Shown: one piece after another, positions 24,073 to 32,975 of the stretch | Layout: the number at the start of each line of letters is the position of its first letter | Numbering within the stretch: the first letter of the stretch is position 1 | Source: 40CM-4-68-19 sp036513415 | GTDB lineage: Bacteria > Myxococcota > Myxococcia > Myxococcales > 40CM-4-68-19 | NCBI GenBank assembly: GCA_036513415.1 | Contig: DATBZA010000171.1 | Span: 1-64,000, forward strand | Direction: 5' to 3' | DNA: 64,000 nt | The notes under the pieces: model-generated | Seen by the model: the letters and a program-made list of their open reading frames with translations, nothing else | Databases searched by the model: none | What the model was told of the DNA's origin: nothing | Position numbers and translations under genes: made by a program

Positions 24073-26160
24073 ATGCTTTTTGGGAGGAAGAGCCCCCGGC
24101 CGGTTGTTCCGGGGAGGATGGTCTGGCCCCGGACACCGCCGAAAGGTGTGCGCATAGCTGCGTGGTGCGCCGCGGCCTTGTTCGCGCTCCTGGCCATCGG
24201 AGTGCTGGCGGTCGCCTGGGGGTGCCCTCCCGTGGATGCGCTCCACGACCACCGGCCCCCGCAGGCTAGCCTGGTCTTCGACCGTGAAGGCAAGCTGCTG
24301 GCGCGCCTCGCTCCGGAAGAGCGCATCGTTGTGCCGCTATCCTCCGTGTCGCCGACGCTGACAGGCGCGTTCCTCGCCATCGAGGACCAGCGCTTCTACG
24401 AGCACAGCGGCATCGACTGGCGCCGTGTGGCAGGAGCGATCTGGCGCGATCTGCGGGCGTTCTCGCTGAAGGAGGGGTCCAGCACGATCACGATGCAGCT
24501 TGCGCGCAACGTCTTCCCCGACAGCCTCACCCGGGCCCGCACGCTCCGCCGCAAGCTCGCGGAGATGATCGTTGCGCGCCGGATCGAGCGCGTCTTCAGC
24601 AAGCAGCAGATCCTGGAGCTGTACCTGAACCAGATCTATCTCGCGAACGGCTACTACGGCGTAGAGGCCGCCTCCCGCGGATACTTCGGGCGCTCCGCCA
24701 GCGACCTGTCGCTGGCCCAGGCGGCGCTCCTGGCCGCCCTGCCCAAGGCGCCCTCCAATTACGACCCGCGCCGCTTCCCCGAGCTGGCGGTGAAGCGCCG
24801 CAACCTGGTCCTGGCCCAGATGGTGCGGACGAAGCTGATCACGCCCAAGGACGAGGCGGCGGCGCGGAAGACGAAGCTGCGGCTGACTCCGCCGGAGCAG
24901 GAGGGCGGAGCGCCCTGGTTCGTGGCCGCGATCCGGCGCGAGCTGCACGACCGGTTCGGCGCCGATGCGGAGACGAAGGGGTTGCGCGTGCGCACCACGC
25001 TCGACGCCGGGCTGCAGCGCATCGCGGAGAAGGAGCTGGTCCGCCAGATCGAGGCGGTCGAATCCGGCAAGCTGGGGCAGATCGCCGCCGAGAAATGCAA
25101 CGGAGCGCCTGATGATTGCCTGGAGGGCCTCTTCGTCGCGCTCGACGTGCACACCGGTGACGTGCGTGCGCTGGTGGGCGGGCGCGACTATGGCCTCTCG
25201 GAGTTCGACCGGGTGACGCAGGCGCGCCGCCAGGCGGGCTCCACCTTCAAGGCGTTCGTCTGGGCCGCGGCCGTGCAGGCGGGGGTGCCGGTCTCCACGC
25301 TGCTCGATCCGGCCCAGCTTCCACCGGACTACGCGCCGGCGGACGGGCAGCTCGCGCCCGACCGGCCGCTCAGCCTGCGCGAAGCCCTTCGCGTCTCGTC
25401 GAACCGGGCCTCAGTGGCCCTGGGACAGAAGATCGGCATGCCCGCAGTGGTGGAGATGGCGCATTCCTGTGGCATTGGAGATGCGCTCATTCCACCGTAC
25501 CCGTCGAGCTTCCTGGGCGCCGCGGACGTGGTCCCCCTCGAGCTGGTGGCCGCGTTCGCCCCGTTCGCCAACGGCGGGGATCGCGTGCTGCCGCGATTCA
25601 TCGACGAGGTGCGCAACCCGAGCGGGGATGTGCTCCTCAAGAACGGCATCGTGACCGCGCCGGCCCTGAAGCCCGGGGCGGCGTTCATCATGGCCTCGCT
25701 CCTCGCCGACGTGGTGGAGCGCGGGACGGGAACTGGCGCCCGGGCGGGAGTGCCTGCCGACCTGCCGGTCCTGGGAAAGACGGGCACCACCAACGGCGCC
25801 CAGGACGTCTGGTTCATCGGCGCCACGCCCGACCTGGTGGCCGGCGTCTGGATGGGCTTCGACCACCCTCGCCCCCTGGGCGCAGCCGCGGCGGGCGGGA
25901 AGCTGGCCGCGCCGGTCTGGGCGCGCGTGATGGCCGCGTGGCAACGGGGCAAGCCGAGCCCTCCGCCCTGGCAACGTCCCGAGGGCGTCGAGCAGCACGA
26001 CGTGGACACGCATACCGGCGGCCTCGCCACCGGCGGCTGCCCCTCCCAGCAGGTCGCCCGCGAATGGTTCCTCTCCGGCAGCGCTCCCAGCGATTGCCCC
26101 GAGCACGCGGGCGGCCTCGCCGGGTTCCTCGAGCGCACCTTCGGGAAGTGGTTCCGTTGA
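24073..26160 (+). CDS. Class A penicillin-binding protein (PBP1A-like)
   Basis: 695 residues from the ATG at 24073 (MLFGRKSPRP); an ATG at 24118 and an upstream GTG at 24010 are alternatives. A basic tail, one membrane helix (IAAWCAAALFALLAIGVLAVAW), then a GT51 glycosyltransferase with EDQRFYEHSGID and GSSTITMQLARN. The transpeptidase domain has the SxxK motif in RRQAGSTFKAF, SSN in RVSSNRAS and KTG in VLGKTGTTNGAQDVWF. It polymerises and cross-links peptidoglycan at the outer face of the inner membrane. The C-terminal ~50 residues carry two Cys (GGCPSQQ, SDCPEH) that may form a disulfide. Its TGA overlaps the TTG of the RlpA-like gene. Confidence 0.92.
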   Translation: MLFGRKSPRPVVPGRMVWPRTPPKGVRIAAWCAAALFALLAIGVLAVAWGCPPVDALHDHRPPQASLVFDREGKLLARLAPEERIVVPLSSVSPTLTGAFLAIEDQRFYEHSGIDWRRVAGAIWRDLRAFSLKEGSSTITMQLARNVFPDSLTRARTLRRKLAEMIVARRIERVFSKQQILELYLNQIYLANGYYGVEAASRGYFGRSASDLSLAQAALLAALPKAPSNYDPRRFPELAVKRRNLVLAQMVRTKLITPKDEAAARKTKLRLTPPEQEGGAPWFVAAIRRELHDRFGADAETKGLRVRTTLDAGLQRIAEKELVRQIEAVESGKLGQIAAEKCNGAPDDCLEGLFVALDVHTGDVRALVGGRDYGLSEFDRVTQARRQAGSTFKAFVWAAAVQAGVPVSTLLDPAQLPPDYAPADGQLAPDRPLSLREALRVSSNRASVALGQKIGMPAVVEMAHSCGIGDALIPPYPSSFLGAADVVPLELVAAFAPFANGGDRVLPRFIDEVRNPSGDVLLKNGIVTAPALKPGAAFIMASLLADVVERGTGTGARAGVPADLPVLGKTGTTNGAQDVWFIGATPDLVAGVWMGFDHPRPLGAAAAGGKLAAPVWARVMAAWQRGKPSPPPWQRPEGVEQHDVDTHTGGLATGGCPSQQVAREWFLSGSAPSDCPEHAGGLAGFLERTFGKWFR

Positions 26161-26516
26161 AGCGCTCGCTGGTTCTGGTGATGATGCTGGCCTGCGCGCA
26201 CGGCCCGCGAACTGGAGGCGGTCAGCCTATGGCGGAAGGCCTTGCCTCGTACTACGGCGAGGCCCTGCGCGGTCACCGGACCGCCAGCGGCGAGCCGTTC
26301 AATCCCGACGCGCTTACGGCGGCGCACCGGTCCCTGGCGTTCGGGACCTGCATGCGCGTGGAGAATGCCCGGAACGGGCGCTCGGTGCGAGTGCGGGTGA
26401 ACGATCGAGGACCGTTCGTGAAAGGCCGCATCGTGGACGTTTCCCTGGCGGCGGCCCGGGCGTTGGACTTCCTGCGGGATGGCGTTGCGCGCGTGCGACT
26501 GTTTCTCTGCGCGTGA
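26157..26516 (+). CDS. RlpA-like double-psi beta-barrel lipoprotein
   Basis: 119 residues from a TTG overlapping the PBP stop (TTGA). The N-terminus LKRSLVLVMMLACAHG is a lipoprotein signal, with Cys in MLAC. The mature part is one RlpA/DPBB domain: GLASYYGEALRGHRTASGE, then FNPDALTAAHRSLAFGT, RVRVNDRGPF and GRIVDVSLAAARALDF. RlpA proteins bind or cleave denuded glycan strands at septa. This one is minimal, without the SPOR domain. Pairing with a class A PBP supports a cell-wall role. Confidence 0.88.
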   Translation: MKRSLVLVMMLACAHGPRTGGGQPMAEGLASYYGEALRGHRTASGEPFNPDALTAAHRSLAFGTCMRVENARNGRSVRVRVNDRGPFVKGRIVDVSLAAARALDFLRDGVARVRLFLCA

Positions 26517-26522
26517 GCCCGC

Positions 26523-27641
26523 TCAATGCGTTTGGGTCTCCTCCAACTGCGAGGATTCCGGCGAGGTCGGGTCTTGCGCCAGGACCGGCCCTTCCGGCCG
26601 ATAATCTCGCTGGTAGATGCGCAAGAGGGAGAGGAGCACGGCGGCGGCGATGGGGCCCAGGATGACTCCCAGGATCCCGAACGCCTCGATGCCGCCGAAG
26701 ATGGCCATGAACACCAGCAGGTCGCTCATCCGGATCTTCGTGCCGACCAGCTTTGGCCGGAGGATGTAGTCGGCGACGAACACCACCACCACCCCGCTCC
26801 AGAGAAGGATGCCGATGCCCTGGGCCGGGTGTCCGAGCGCGATGACCACGATTCCGACCGGCACCCAGACCAGCGCGGTGCCCACCGCCGGCAAGATGGA
26901 GGCGATGCCGGTCAGCGAGGCCCAGACCAGCGGGCTGTCCACTCCGAAGATCCAGTAGCCGATGCCCGCGGTGATCGCCTGGTATAGCGACATGACCCCG
27001 GTGCTGAAGAGCATGGCGCGGATCACGTCTCGCACGTCGCGGACGATCTCGGCCACCTGGCCGTTGGGCAGCGGGACCATCTCCACCAGCCACCACGCGC
27101 CCTCCTTCCCTTCGCGCAGCAGGTAGTAGGAGGTGATGGCGGTAAAGATGAAGATGAACATGGCGCTGAACAGGCCGGCCACCAGGCTTGTGGCGCCCTT
27201 TCCGAGGAAGGCGGCGAGGTCGCGCGCGGTCTCGACGATGCGCTGGTTGACGTCGTCGGACTCCAGTCCGAAGCGGGACAGGAGCGCGTTCACGTCTTTC
27301 CCGAGGAGGCCGGCGGCGCCCTGGTTCGGGTAGCGGCCCGCGAACCCTTGCACGAGCTGGACAACGCGGTGACCGACCACGAACACCAGGAACGTCAGCG
27401 TGGCAAGCGCCAGGAGCATCACCGTCGCGGTCAGGAGCGCGGCCGGCAGTCCAGGATGTTTTCCGCCCAGCTTGTGCAGCAGCTTCTCGTGGATCGGATA
27501 TACGGCGATCGCGATCACGAGCCCCAGGAAGACCGGCACCCAGATCGGCTCGATCGTGCGCCAGAACGCGTAAACGGCGAGCGCGAACAAGACCAGGAAG
27601 GTGGCGCGCTGGAGGCGCGTGCGCTCGATCCGCTCTGACAT
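26523..27641 (-). CDS. AI-2E family (UPF0118/PerM) membrane transporter
   Basis: 372 residues with about seven to eight hydrophobic helices. An N-terminal pair (ATFLVLFALAVYAFW, IWVPVFLGLVIAIAVYPI) is followed by a third, then a soluble-looking helical stretch at ~110-160. The C-terminal half carries family signatures (GVDSPLVWASLTGIASILPAVGT, split here by their positions near residues 230-250, and GPIAAAVLLSLL). The family includes TqsA and PerM; substrates are varied and mostly unproven. It converges with the RlpA-like gene with six bases between the stops. It diverges from the M16 operon across a region containing a structured repeat. Confidence 0.85.
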   Translation of the reverse strand: MSERIERTRLQRATFLVLFALAVYAFWRTIEPIWVPVFLGLVIAIAVYPIHEKLLHKLGGKHPGLPAALLTATVMLLALATLTFLVFVVGHRVVQLVQGFAGRYPNQGAAGLLGKDVNALLSRFGLESDDVNQRIVETARDLAAFLGKGATSLVAGLFSAMFIFIFTAITSYYLLREGKEGAWWLVEMVPLPNGQVAEIVRDVRDVIRAMLFSTGVMSLYQAITAGIGYWIFGVDSPLVWASLTGIASILPAVGTALVWVPVGIVVIALGHPAQGIGILLWSGVVVVFVADYILRPKLVGTKIRMSDLLVFMAIFGGIEAFGILGVILGPIAAAVLLSLLRIYQRDYRPEGPVLAQDPTSPESSQLEETQTH

Positions 27642-27723
27642 TCACACGCAGGTAGTCACCGGGCGTGAAATCCGGCACCCCCTGGGCCGTACAGCGTCAT
27701 TTGCGAGACGGTTCCGCAAGCAT

Positions 27724-27801
27724 TAGCCGCTGCCGCCGAAGGCGGCTTTGCGGCTACGCCTGAGCGAAATTGTTCGCGAGACGGTCATGAGATGCGTATT
27801 A
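27724..27801 (+). repeat. Structured ~79-nt dispersed element, copy 1
   Basis: Starts TAGCCGC, then GCCGCC-GAA-GGCGGC (inner hairpin with a GAA loop), then GCGGCTA closing the outer 7-bp stem. A tail TGAGCG...TTCG...GGT...GAGATGCG aligns with copies 2 and 3. It lies between the AI-2E permease start and the M16 start, oriented with the M16 genes; its end is 13 bases before the M16 ATG and just before the AGAGGAG ribosome site. A 10-base stretch (GCGAGACGGT) of its tail also occurs just upstream at 27703-27712. The function is unknown. Confidence 0.75.
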
Positions 27802-27814
27802 GAGGAGAGCGCCC

Positions 27815-29149
27815 ATGCTCGCAGCCATCCTGATCGCCGCCGCCTCCCTGCCGCAGATTCCCTTCGAGAAGTACCGGCTGCCGAACGGACTGACCGTGAT
27901 TCTCTCCGAGGACCACCGGGCGCCGGTGGTGGCGGTGGATCTCTGGTACCACGTCGGCGCGGTGAACGAGCGCAAGGGCCGGAGCGGGTTCGCGCATCTC
28001 TTCGAGCACCTGATGTTCCAGGGGAGCAAGCACCTGAACGGGGACGAGCGCACCGTGTTCGCGATGCTCGACCGCAACGGCGCCACCAACTTGAACGGCA
28101 CCACCGACTGGGACCGGACCAACTACTTCGAGACCATGCCCGCGGACCGGTTGGAGCTCGCGCTCTGGCTGGAGAGCGACCGGATGGGCTTCCTCCTCGA
28201 CACGCTCGACCAGAAGAAGCTCGACACGCAACGTGAGGTCGTGCGCAACGAGCGCCGCCAGACCACCGAGAACGTACCGTACGGCCGGGCGGAGGAGCGG
28301 CTGGTGCAGCTCCTCTTTCCCGACCCTCACCCGTACTTCGGCTATGTGATCGGCTCTCACGAAGATCTCATGGCCGCGTCGGTCAGCGACGTGCAGGACT
28401 TCTTCCGCACCTATTACGCGCCCAACAACGCGTCGATCGCCATCGTGGGAGATTTCCGCCCCGACGAGGTGAAGCCGCTGGTGGAGAAGTACTTCGGGCC
28501 CATTCCCCGCGGCCCGCAGCCGCCGCCGGTGACCGCGAAGACGCTGCCGCACACGCAGGAAGTGCGCGAGACGCTGCGCGATCAGGTCCAGCTCGCCAAG
28601 GTGCTGATCGGATACGTCGGCCCCAAGCCGCTCGAGAATCCCGCCATCGGCCCGCTGGTGCGCGTCCTGGCCGGGGGAAAGTCCAGCCGCCTCTATCACG
28701 ACCTGGTCTACGAGAAGAAGATCGCGCAGGACGTGAGCGCGAACTGGGACCCCTCCATGCAGCTGGGCGGGATCTTCGAGATCACCGCTACGGTGCAGGC
28801 GGGGCACACGCCCGAAGAGGTGGAAGCGGCTTTGAGCGAGGAGGTGAGGCGGTTGCGGGAAGCGCCTCCTTCGCCCGAAGAGCTGGAGCGGGCCAAGCGC
28901 AACCTCGAGTCGGGCTTGTTCGCGCAGCTGGAGAACGTGGGCGGGTTCGGCGGCAAGGCGGATCAGCTCAATTTTTTCGAGATGTGGGCGCGCGACCCGG
29001 CGGCATTCACGAGGAACCTGGACGCGACGCTCGCCGTCACACCCGCGCAAGTGCAGGCGGTGGCCCGACAGTACCTCAACGATGAGCAGCGCGTGGTGAT
29101 CACCGTGCTGCCCGAGCAGAAGCAGGCGGCGGCGGGAGGCGGGCGATGA
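27815..29149 (+). CDS. M16 family zinc metallopeptidase (active subunit)
   Basis: 444 residues with a short signal peptide (MLAAILIAAASLPQIP). The inverted zinc motif HxxEH is intact in FAHLFEHLMFQGS, with the downstream Glu ligand region ERRQTTENVP. The second M16 half follows (VLIGYVGPKP, LVRVLAGGKSSRLYHDLV). Enzymes of this family (pitrilysin, mitochondrial processing peptidase type) act as pairs. AGAGGAG lies upstream of the ATG. The GGGCGATGA junction overlaps the next gene by four bases, so the two M16 subunits are co-translated. Probably periplasmic. Confidence 0.92.
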   Translation: MLAAILIAAASLPQIPFEKYRLPNGLTVILSEDHRAPVVAVDLWYHVGAVNERKGRSGFAHLFEHLMFQGSKHLNGDERTVFAMLDRNGATNLNGTTDWDRTNYFETMPADRLELALWLESDRMGFLLDTLDQKKLDTQREVVRNERRQTTENVPYGRAEERLVQLLFPDPHPYFGYVIGSHEDLMAASVSDVQDFFRTYYAPNNASIAIVGDFRPDEVKPLVEKYFGPIPRGPQPPPVTAKTLPHTQEVRETLRDQVQLAKVLIGYVGPKPLENPAIGPLVRVLAGGKSSRLYHDLVYEKKIAQDVSANWDPSMQLGGIFEITATVQAGHTPEEVEAALSEEVRRLREAPPSPEELERAKRNLESGLFAQLENVGGFGGKADQLNFFEMWARDPAAFTRNLDATLAVTPAQVQAVARQYLNDEQRVVITVLPEQKQAAAGGGR

Positions 29150-30669
29150 AGCGGCTCTGGACAGTCATGGTCCTGGTGTCCTGCGCGTCTTCTTCGCCGA
29201 AGCCGGAGACGCAGCAAGAGGCGCAAGCGCGCACCGGGGACGCCGGGAACGCGAGGCCCCAAGCGACGCCGGACCCGGCGTTCCGCGCCCAGCCGCCTTC
29301 GCCGGGGCCCGCGGTCGAGTTCTACGCTCCCGTTCCGGCGCAGCTCGCGCTGAAGAATGGCCTGCCCGTGTTCCTGATCGAGCGTCATGACGTGCCGCTG
29401 GTGGCGGTCTCGCTCGCCGTGCGCTCGGGCGCGGATACGGAGCCGGCGGGAAAGGCCGGACTCTCCTCTCTCGCCCTGGATCTGCTCGACGAAGGCACGC
29501 AGTCGCGGGACGCAGCCTCGATCGCCCGCGCTTTCGAGGACCTGGGAGCGCGCTACGGCACCAGCGCGGACGCGGACGCTTCCCGGGTGACCGTGACCGC
29601 GCTCTCCGACACGCTGGACCCGACGCTGGAGATCTTCGGTGACGTCGCGCTCAACGCCGCGTTCCGGGATGCCGACGTGGAGCGCGTGCGCATGGAGCGC
29701 CTGGGCCAGATCGCGCAGGCACTCGATGACCCCTCCTCGGTCGGCCAGCACGTGCTCTCGCGGGTGATCTTCGGCGAGCAGCACCCCTGGGGGTATCCGG
29801 GCGAGGGGACCGTCAGGTCGGTCAAGTCCATCTCCCGCAAGGACGTGGTGGCCTGGCACAAGGCATGGTTCCGCCCCTCGAACGCCGCCCTGTTCGTGGT
29901 CGGCGACACCGACGCCGCCACCCTGCTGCCGCTCTTGGAGAAGCGGTTCGGCGGCTGGAAGGACGGGCCGGCCCCCAAGGTCGCGCGGCCCACCCGCCCG
30001 AGGAAGGCGGTGCGCGTGATCACGCTGGTGGACAAGCCCGACGCTCCGCAGTCGCAGATCTGGATCGGCGAGGTGGGCGTCGCGTCGACGGCAAAGGACA
30101 TCTTCCCCGTCCGGGTGATGAACAACATCCTCGGCGGCAGCTTCAACTCGCGCCTGAACGGAAACCTCAGGACGGAGCACGCCTACTCGTATGGTGTGTT
30201 CAGCTTCTACGACACGCACCGGCAGGCGGGGCCGTTCGCCGCAGCCGGCGGCGTGGTCAGCGAGAAGACGGCCGAGGCGCTGGGCGAGTTCATGAAGGAG
30301 CTGGCGCGGATGAAATCCGGCGAGGTGAGCGAGGAGGAGCTTCTGGACGCGAAGGAGGGCCTGATCCGTACCATCCCGGCGCTGTTCGCCAGCAACGAGC
30401 AGACGGCCGGGGCCTACGCGCGCGTCTGGTCACACGCGCTGCCCCTGGATTACTACGCCACCTACCAGCAGCGCGTGCGCGCCGTCACCAAGGACGAGGT
30501 GGCAAAGGCCGCGCGCGAGCGCCTGCATCCGGACGAGATGGCCATCGTGGTGGTGGGCCCGTCGCGACAGATCGCCCCGCGCCTGGAAGCCCTCAAGCTC
30601 GGGCGTATCGAGCTGCGCGATGCGGAGGGGGAGGCCCGCAAGGCGGTCTCCGCCGCCGCCGGGCACTGA
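29146..30669 (+). CDS. M16 family partner subunit lacking zinc ligands (lipoprotein)
   Basis: 507 residues. The N-terminus MKRLWTVMVLVSCASSS is a lipoprotein signal (VSC). A ~45-residue Pro/Ala/Gln-rich linker follows. The M16 fold is clear (LALKNGLPVFLIERHDVPLVAVS, cut by position ~70-92; NNILGGSFNSRLNGNLR; AYSYGVFSFYD). Where HxxEH should be, the sequence is LSSLALDLLDEGT, so the zinc site is absent. This matches the non-catalytic partner of two-subunit M16 peptidases such as mitochondrial processing peptidase alpha. It probably anchors the active subunit to a membrane. Confidence 0.9.
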   Translation: MKRLWTVMVLVSCASSSPKPETQQEAQARTGDAGNARPQATPDPAFRAQPPSPGPAVEFYAPVPAQLALKNGLPVFLIERHDVPLVAVSLAVRSGADTEPAGKAGLSSLALDLLDEGTQSRDAASIARAFEDLGARYGTSADADASRVTVTALSDTLDPTLEIFGDVALNAAFRDADVERVRMERLGQIAQALDDPSSVGQHVLSRVIFGEQHPWGYPGEGTVRSVKSISRKDVVAWHKAWFRPSNAALFVVGDTDAATLLPLLEKRFGGWKDGPAPKVARPTRPRKAVRVITLVDKPDAPQSQIWIGEVGVASTAKDIFPVRVMNNILGGSFNSRLNGNLRTEHAYSYGVFSFYDTHRQAGPFAAAGGVVSEKTAEALGEFMKELARMKSGEVSEEELLDAKEGLIRTIPALFASNEQTAGAYARVWSHALPLDYYATYQQRVRAVTKDEVAKAARERLHPDEMAIVVVGPSRQIAPRLEALKLGRIELRDAEGEARKAVSAAAGH

Positions 30670-30673
30670 GGCA

Positions 30674-31006
30674 CTACTTCTTGTCGCGCTGGCTCCCGCG
30701 CGCGAGCTCCGCCGCGGTGCGATCGGCGAGGTCGAGAAAGGCGAACAGCAGGGCCTGCAGCTTGGTGGGATCGCCGATCCCTTCGAACCGGTCCTCCTTG
30801 ATCCGGTAGGCGAGCCAGTCGCGGTCGGTCGCGCCTTCGCGGTACGGGGCAAGCTTGAGCCCGGAGAGCGGCGTGCCCGAGAGATCGATCTGCACGCTCC
30901 AGCCCGGCCGTTCCCGGAGCGTCTCGATGCGGACGCCCAGCGCCGGGTCGCGTCCGCGCTCGAGCTGCGCCTTGTGCCAGGCCTGGATGCGCTCGAGGAC
31001 TTCCAT
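30674..31006 (-). CDS. Imm53-type immunity-like protein
   Basis: 110 residues, soluble, no signal. The pattern GVRIETLRERPGWSVQIDL, then GTPLSG, then DWLAYRIKEDRFEGIGDP matches the Imm53 family of polymorphic-toxin immunity proteins as I recall it (a central GWxxxIDLxGT and a DWxxxxVExxxFxGxG stretch). No toxin with a recognisable polymorphic-toxin architecture is nearby, so this looks like an orphan or a domesticated copy. It converges with the M16 operon with four bases between the stops. The 62 bases between it and the amine oxidase hold only GC-rich sequence. Confidence 0.7.
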   Translation of the reverse strand: MEVLERIQAWHKAQLERGRDPALGVRIETLRERPGWSVQIDLSGTPLSGLKLAPYREGATDRDWLAYRIKEDRFEGIGDPTKLQALLFAFLDLADRTAAELARGSQRDKK

Positions 31007-31068
31007 GCGCTGATGCTACGGCCGGCGCGCGCGCGGCGGCAACTTCAGCTCCGGCCGCCGAATGCGGC

Positions 31069-32289
31069 TCAGGAGCTGCGTCTGTGGCGTCTGCCGTTGG
31101 GTTGCAGCTCGCGCGCCGCGCGAATCCCGGTTTCGATCGCGCCATGTACCGTGGCGCAAGCCCCCTCGAAGTGCGTCGCCTCGCCGGCGAAGTGCAGGGG
31201 CCCCGCCGCCTCGGCAAGCGCGCGCTGCGCTTTCAGCGCGCCCACCGGGACCCAGCTGTAGGCGCCCAGCGACAGGTCGTCCTTTTGCCAGTCGAAGGTC
31301 AGCGTCCGCAAGGGCCGCACCCGCCTTCCCACCGCCCTGGAGAGGGACTTGACTGCCGCCGCGGCCGCGTTCTTCCCCCGCAGCGCCTCCGCGTTGCGGC
31401 TCGCCGCCCACCCGATGATGGCCGGCGCGCGCGAGGGCAGCGGCCGCCAGAACGTGGGCACGGGCTGGTCGTGCGCGTGGAGGAAGGCCAGATCCCGGGG
31501 CCACCAGGGCCGTTCGAAGAGGAGCGCCACCTTGACCACGGCACCCATCGAGAGCGCATCGATGGCCGCTTCCTTCCGCCGCGGCAACGGAGGGACGAAC
31601 CGCACCGCGCGGGCCTGCAGGACGCCCAGCGGCAGCGTAACGATCGCCCGCGCCCCCTCCCAGGCGCCATCTTCGGTCAGCGCCTGCACGGAGGAACGCG
31701 TCCAGCGGATTTCCCGTACGCGGGCGCCCAGCTCGACCCGGAGGCCCCGCGCGAGCCGGCGGGGAACGGCGTCGTAGCCGCGCGGGAGCCGCGCGATGCG
31801 ATCGCCGTCGATCTGCTCGGCCGCCCGCATCTGCTGGACGATCGCCTTGACGCTTGCGCGATGGATCGGCGCGGCGTTGAACCCTTCGAGATAGTCCGCC
31901 GCCAGCCGCCGCTCGTCGGCGCTCGCGCGCCGCCACCAGCTCGCCGAATCGAGCGCGTCTCGCACCGGCCGCTCGCGGCGGGCGGGAAGACGCGAGAGCT
32001 TTTCCATCACCGACTCCCAGAGATCGTCTCCCCGCACCAAGCCGCTCAGGTAATGCTCGCCGCGGACCTCGCGTGCGTGCCGGAGGTGCGGAAGGAGCGC
32101 CTTCGGCCTCCCGTGCACGAACTCCGCGCCTGCCTCCACCGGCATGGGCCAGCCGCGCGGCCGCAGGGTGTGCACGCGACCGCCGATCCGGTCGCGCGCT
32201 TCCAGCACCACGGCCCGATGACCCCGCAGCTCCAGCTCGCGCGCCGCGGCCAGCCCGGCCACTCCAGCTCCGATCACGAGGACGTCCAC
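31069..32289 (-). CDS. FAD-dependent amine oxidase (monoamine oxidase-like)
   Basis: 406 residues. The N-terminal FAD-binding fingerprint VIGAGVAGLAAAREL is followed by VVLEARDRIGGRVHT, the typical flavin amine oxidase continuation. A C-terminal FAD contact is seen in GPLHFAGEATHFEGACATVHGA, here cited by position (~365-386). A central substrate domain includes ALTEDGAWEGARAIVTLPLG. No signal peptide. It oxidises an amine or related substrate; which one cannot be told. The SRPBCC gene lies ten bases upstream on the same strand. Confidence 0.88.
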   Translation of the reverse strand: MDVLVIGAGVAGLAAARELELRGHRAVVLEARDRIGGRVHTLRPRGWPMPVEAGAEFVHGRPKALLPHLRHAREVRGEHYLSGLVRGDDLWESVMEKLSRLPARRERPVRDALDSASWWRRASADERRLAADYLEGFNAAPIHRASVKAIVQQMRAAEQIDGDRIARLPRGYDAVPRRLARGLRVELGARVREIRWTRSSVQALTEDGAWEGARAIVTLPLGVLQARAVRFVPPLPRRKEAAIDALSMGAVVKVALLFERPWWPRDLAFLHAHDQPVPTFWRPLPSRAPAIIGWAASRNAEALRGKNAAAAAVKSLSRAVGRRVRPLRTLTFDWQKDDLSLGAYSWVPVGALKAQRALAEAAGPLHFAGEATHFEGACATVHGAIETGIRAARELQPNGRRHRRSS

Positions 32290-32298
32290 CGGATCCGG

Positions 32299-32883
32299 TT
32301 ACCGTTTCGTGCGCCGCGATCCCGATTTGCGCCTGGGCGCCGCGCTACGTCGCGCCGGTTTGCTCGCCGCCTTTCGGGCTGCGGCCTTCTGCACCGTGCG
32401 CGTGCCCTTCTGCGGCCGGCGCGCCGGCTCCTGCTTCCTGCCCCAGGAAGTCTCCGGCGCAATCGGGGCCGGTGTCTTTTGCTTTCCGCCCTTTGCAAAA
32501 TAGCGCACGAGCGGCTTCAGGTAATGCTCGTTCCAGCCCTTTTCGTATCGCTTGAGCTGGCTCGGCGGCAAGTCGCTGTGGCGGACCACCACCCGCGTCC
32601 CGCCGCGCGTCGCCTCGAACTCGACCACCAGCCGGGAGTCGCGAAACTCGGGCGGAAACTCGGACGTGCGCCAGGTCTGCACGATGCGCCGGCCCTCGTC
32701 GACCCCGAGGAGGATGCCGTGGATGTATCCGTCCCAGGCGATGAACCGGCCGCCGGTCCAGGGCTCGACCACCGCTTCGCCGCCGCCGGTGAACGCGGCG
32801 TGCTCCCGGCCGTCCATCCAGGCCGAGAACACGCGTTGTGGCTCCGCGGCCACGATGGTCTCGAGCTGGAAGGAGTCGGGCAT
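32299..32883 (-). CDS. SRPBCC/AHSA1-like protein with a basic low-complexity tail
   Basis: 194 residues from the ATG at 32883 (MPDSFQLETIVAAEPQ). Residues 1-130 form an AHSA1/START-like domain: RVFSAWMDGREHAAFTGG, then GGRFIAWDGYIHG, VQTWRTSEFP and a C-terminal helix with HYLKPLVRYF. Residues ~135-194 are Lys/Arg/Ala/Pro-rich and repeat-like (AARKAASKPARRSAAPRR), resembling histone H1 or DNA-binding tails. SRPBCC domains bind small hydrophobic ligands. The tail suggests nucleic-acid contact or non-specific charge interactions; this is inference. Confidence 0.8.
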   Translation of the reverse strand: MPDSFQLETIVAAEPQRVFSAWMDGREHAAFTGGGEAVVEPWTGGRFIAWDGYIHGILLGVDEGRRIVQTWRTSEFPPEFRDSRLVVEFEATRGGTRVVVRHSDLPPSQLKRYEKGWNEHYLKPLVRYFAKGGKQKTPAPIAPETSWGRKQEPARRPQKGTRTVQKAAARKAASKPARRSAAPRRKSGSRRTKR

Positions 32884-32975
32884 CTTCCTACCCCCAATTT
32901 TGCAGTTTAACGAATCGGGATCACACAGTTCCACTTTTCCATTGACGGGCGCACCTCGTCGCGGTCGCATGGGCC

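Noticed and set aside
27724..27801. Element copy 1 as a simple intrinsic terminator
   Set aside because: It has no T-tract, lies upstream of the gene it is co-oriented with, and the conserved tail extends well past the hairpin.
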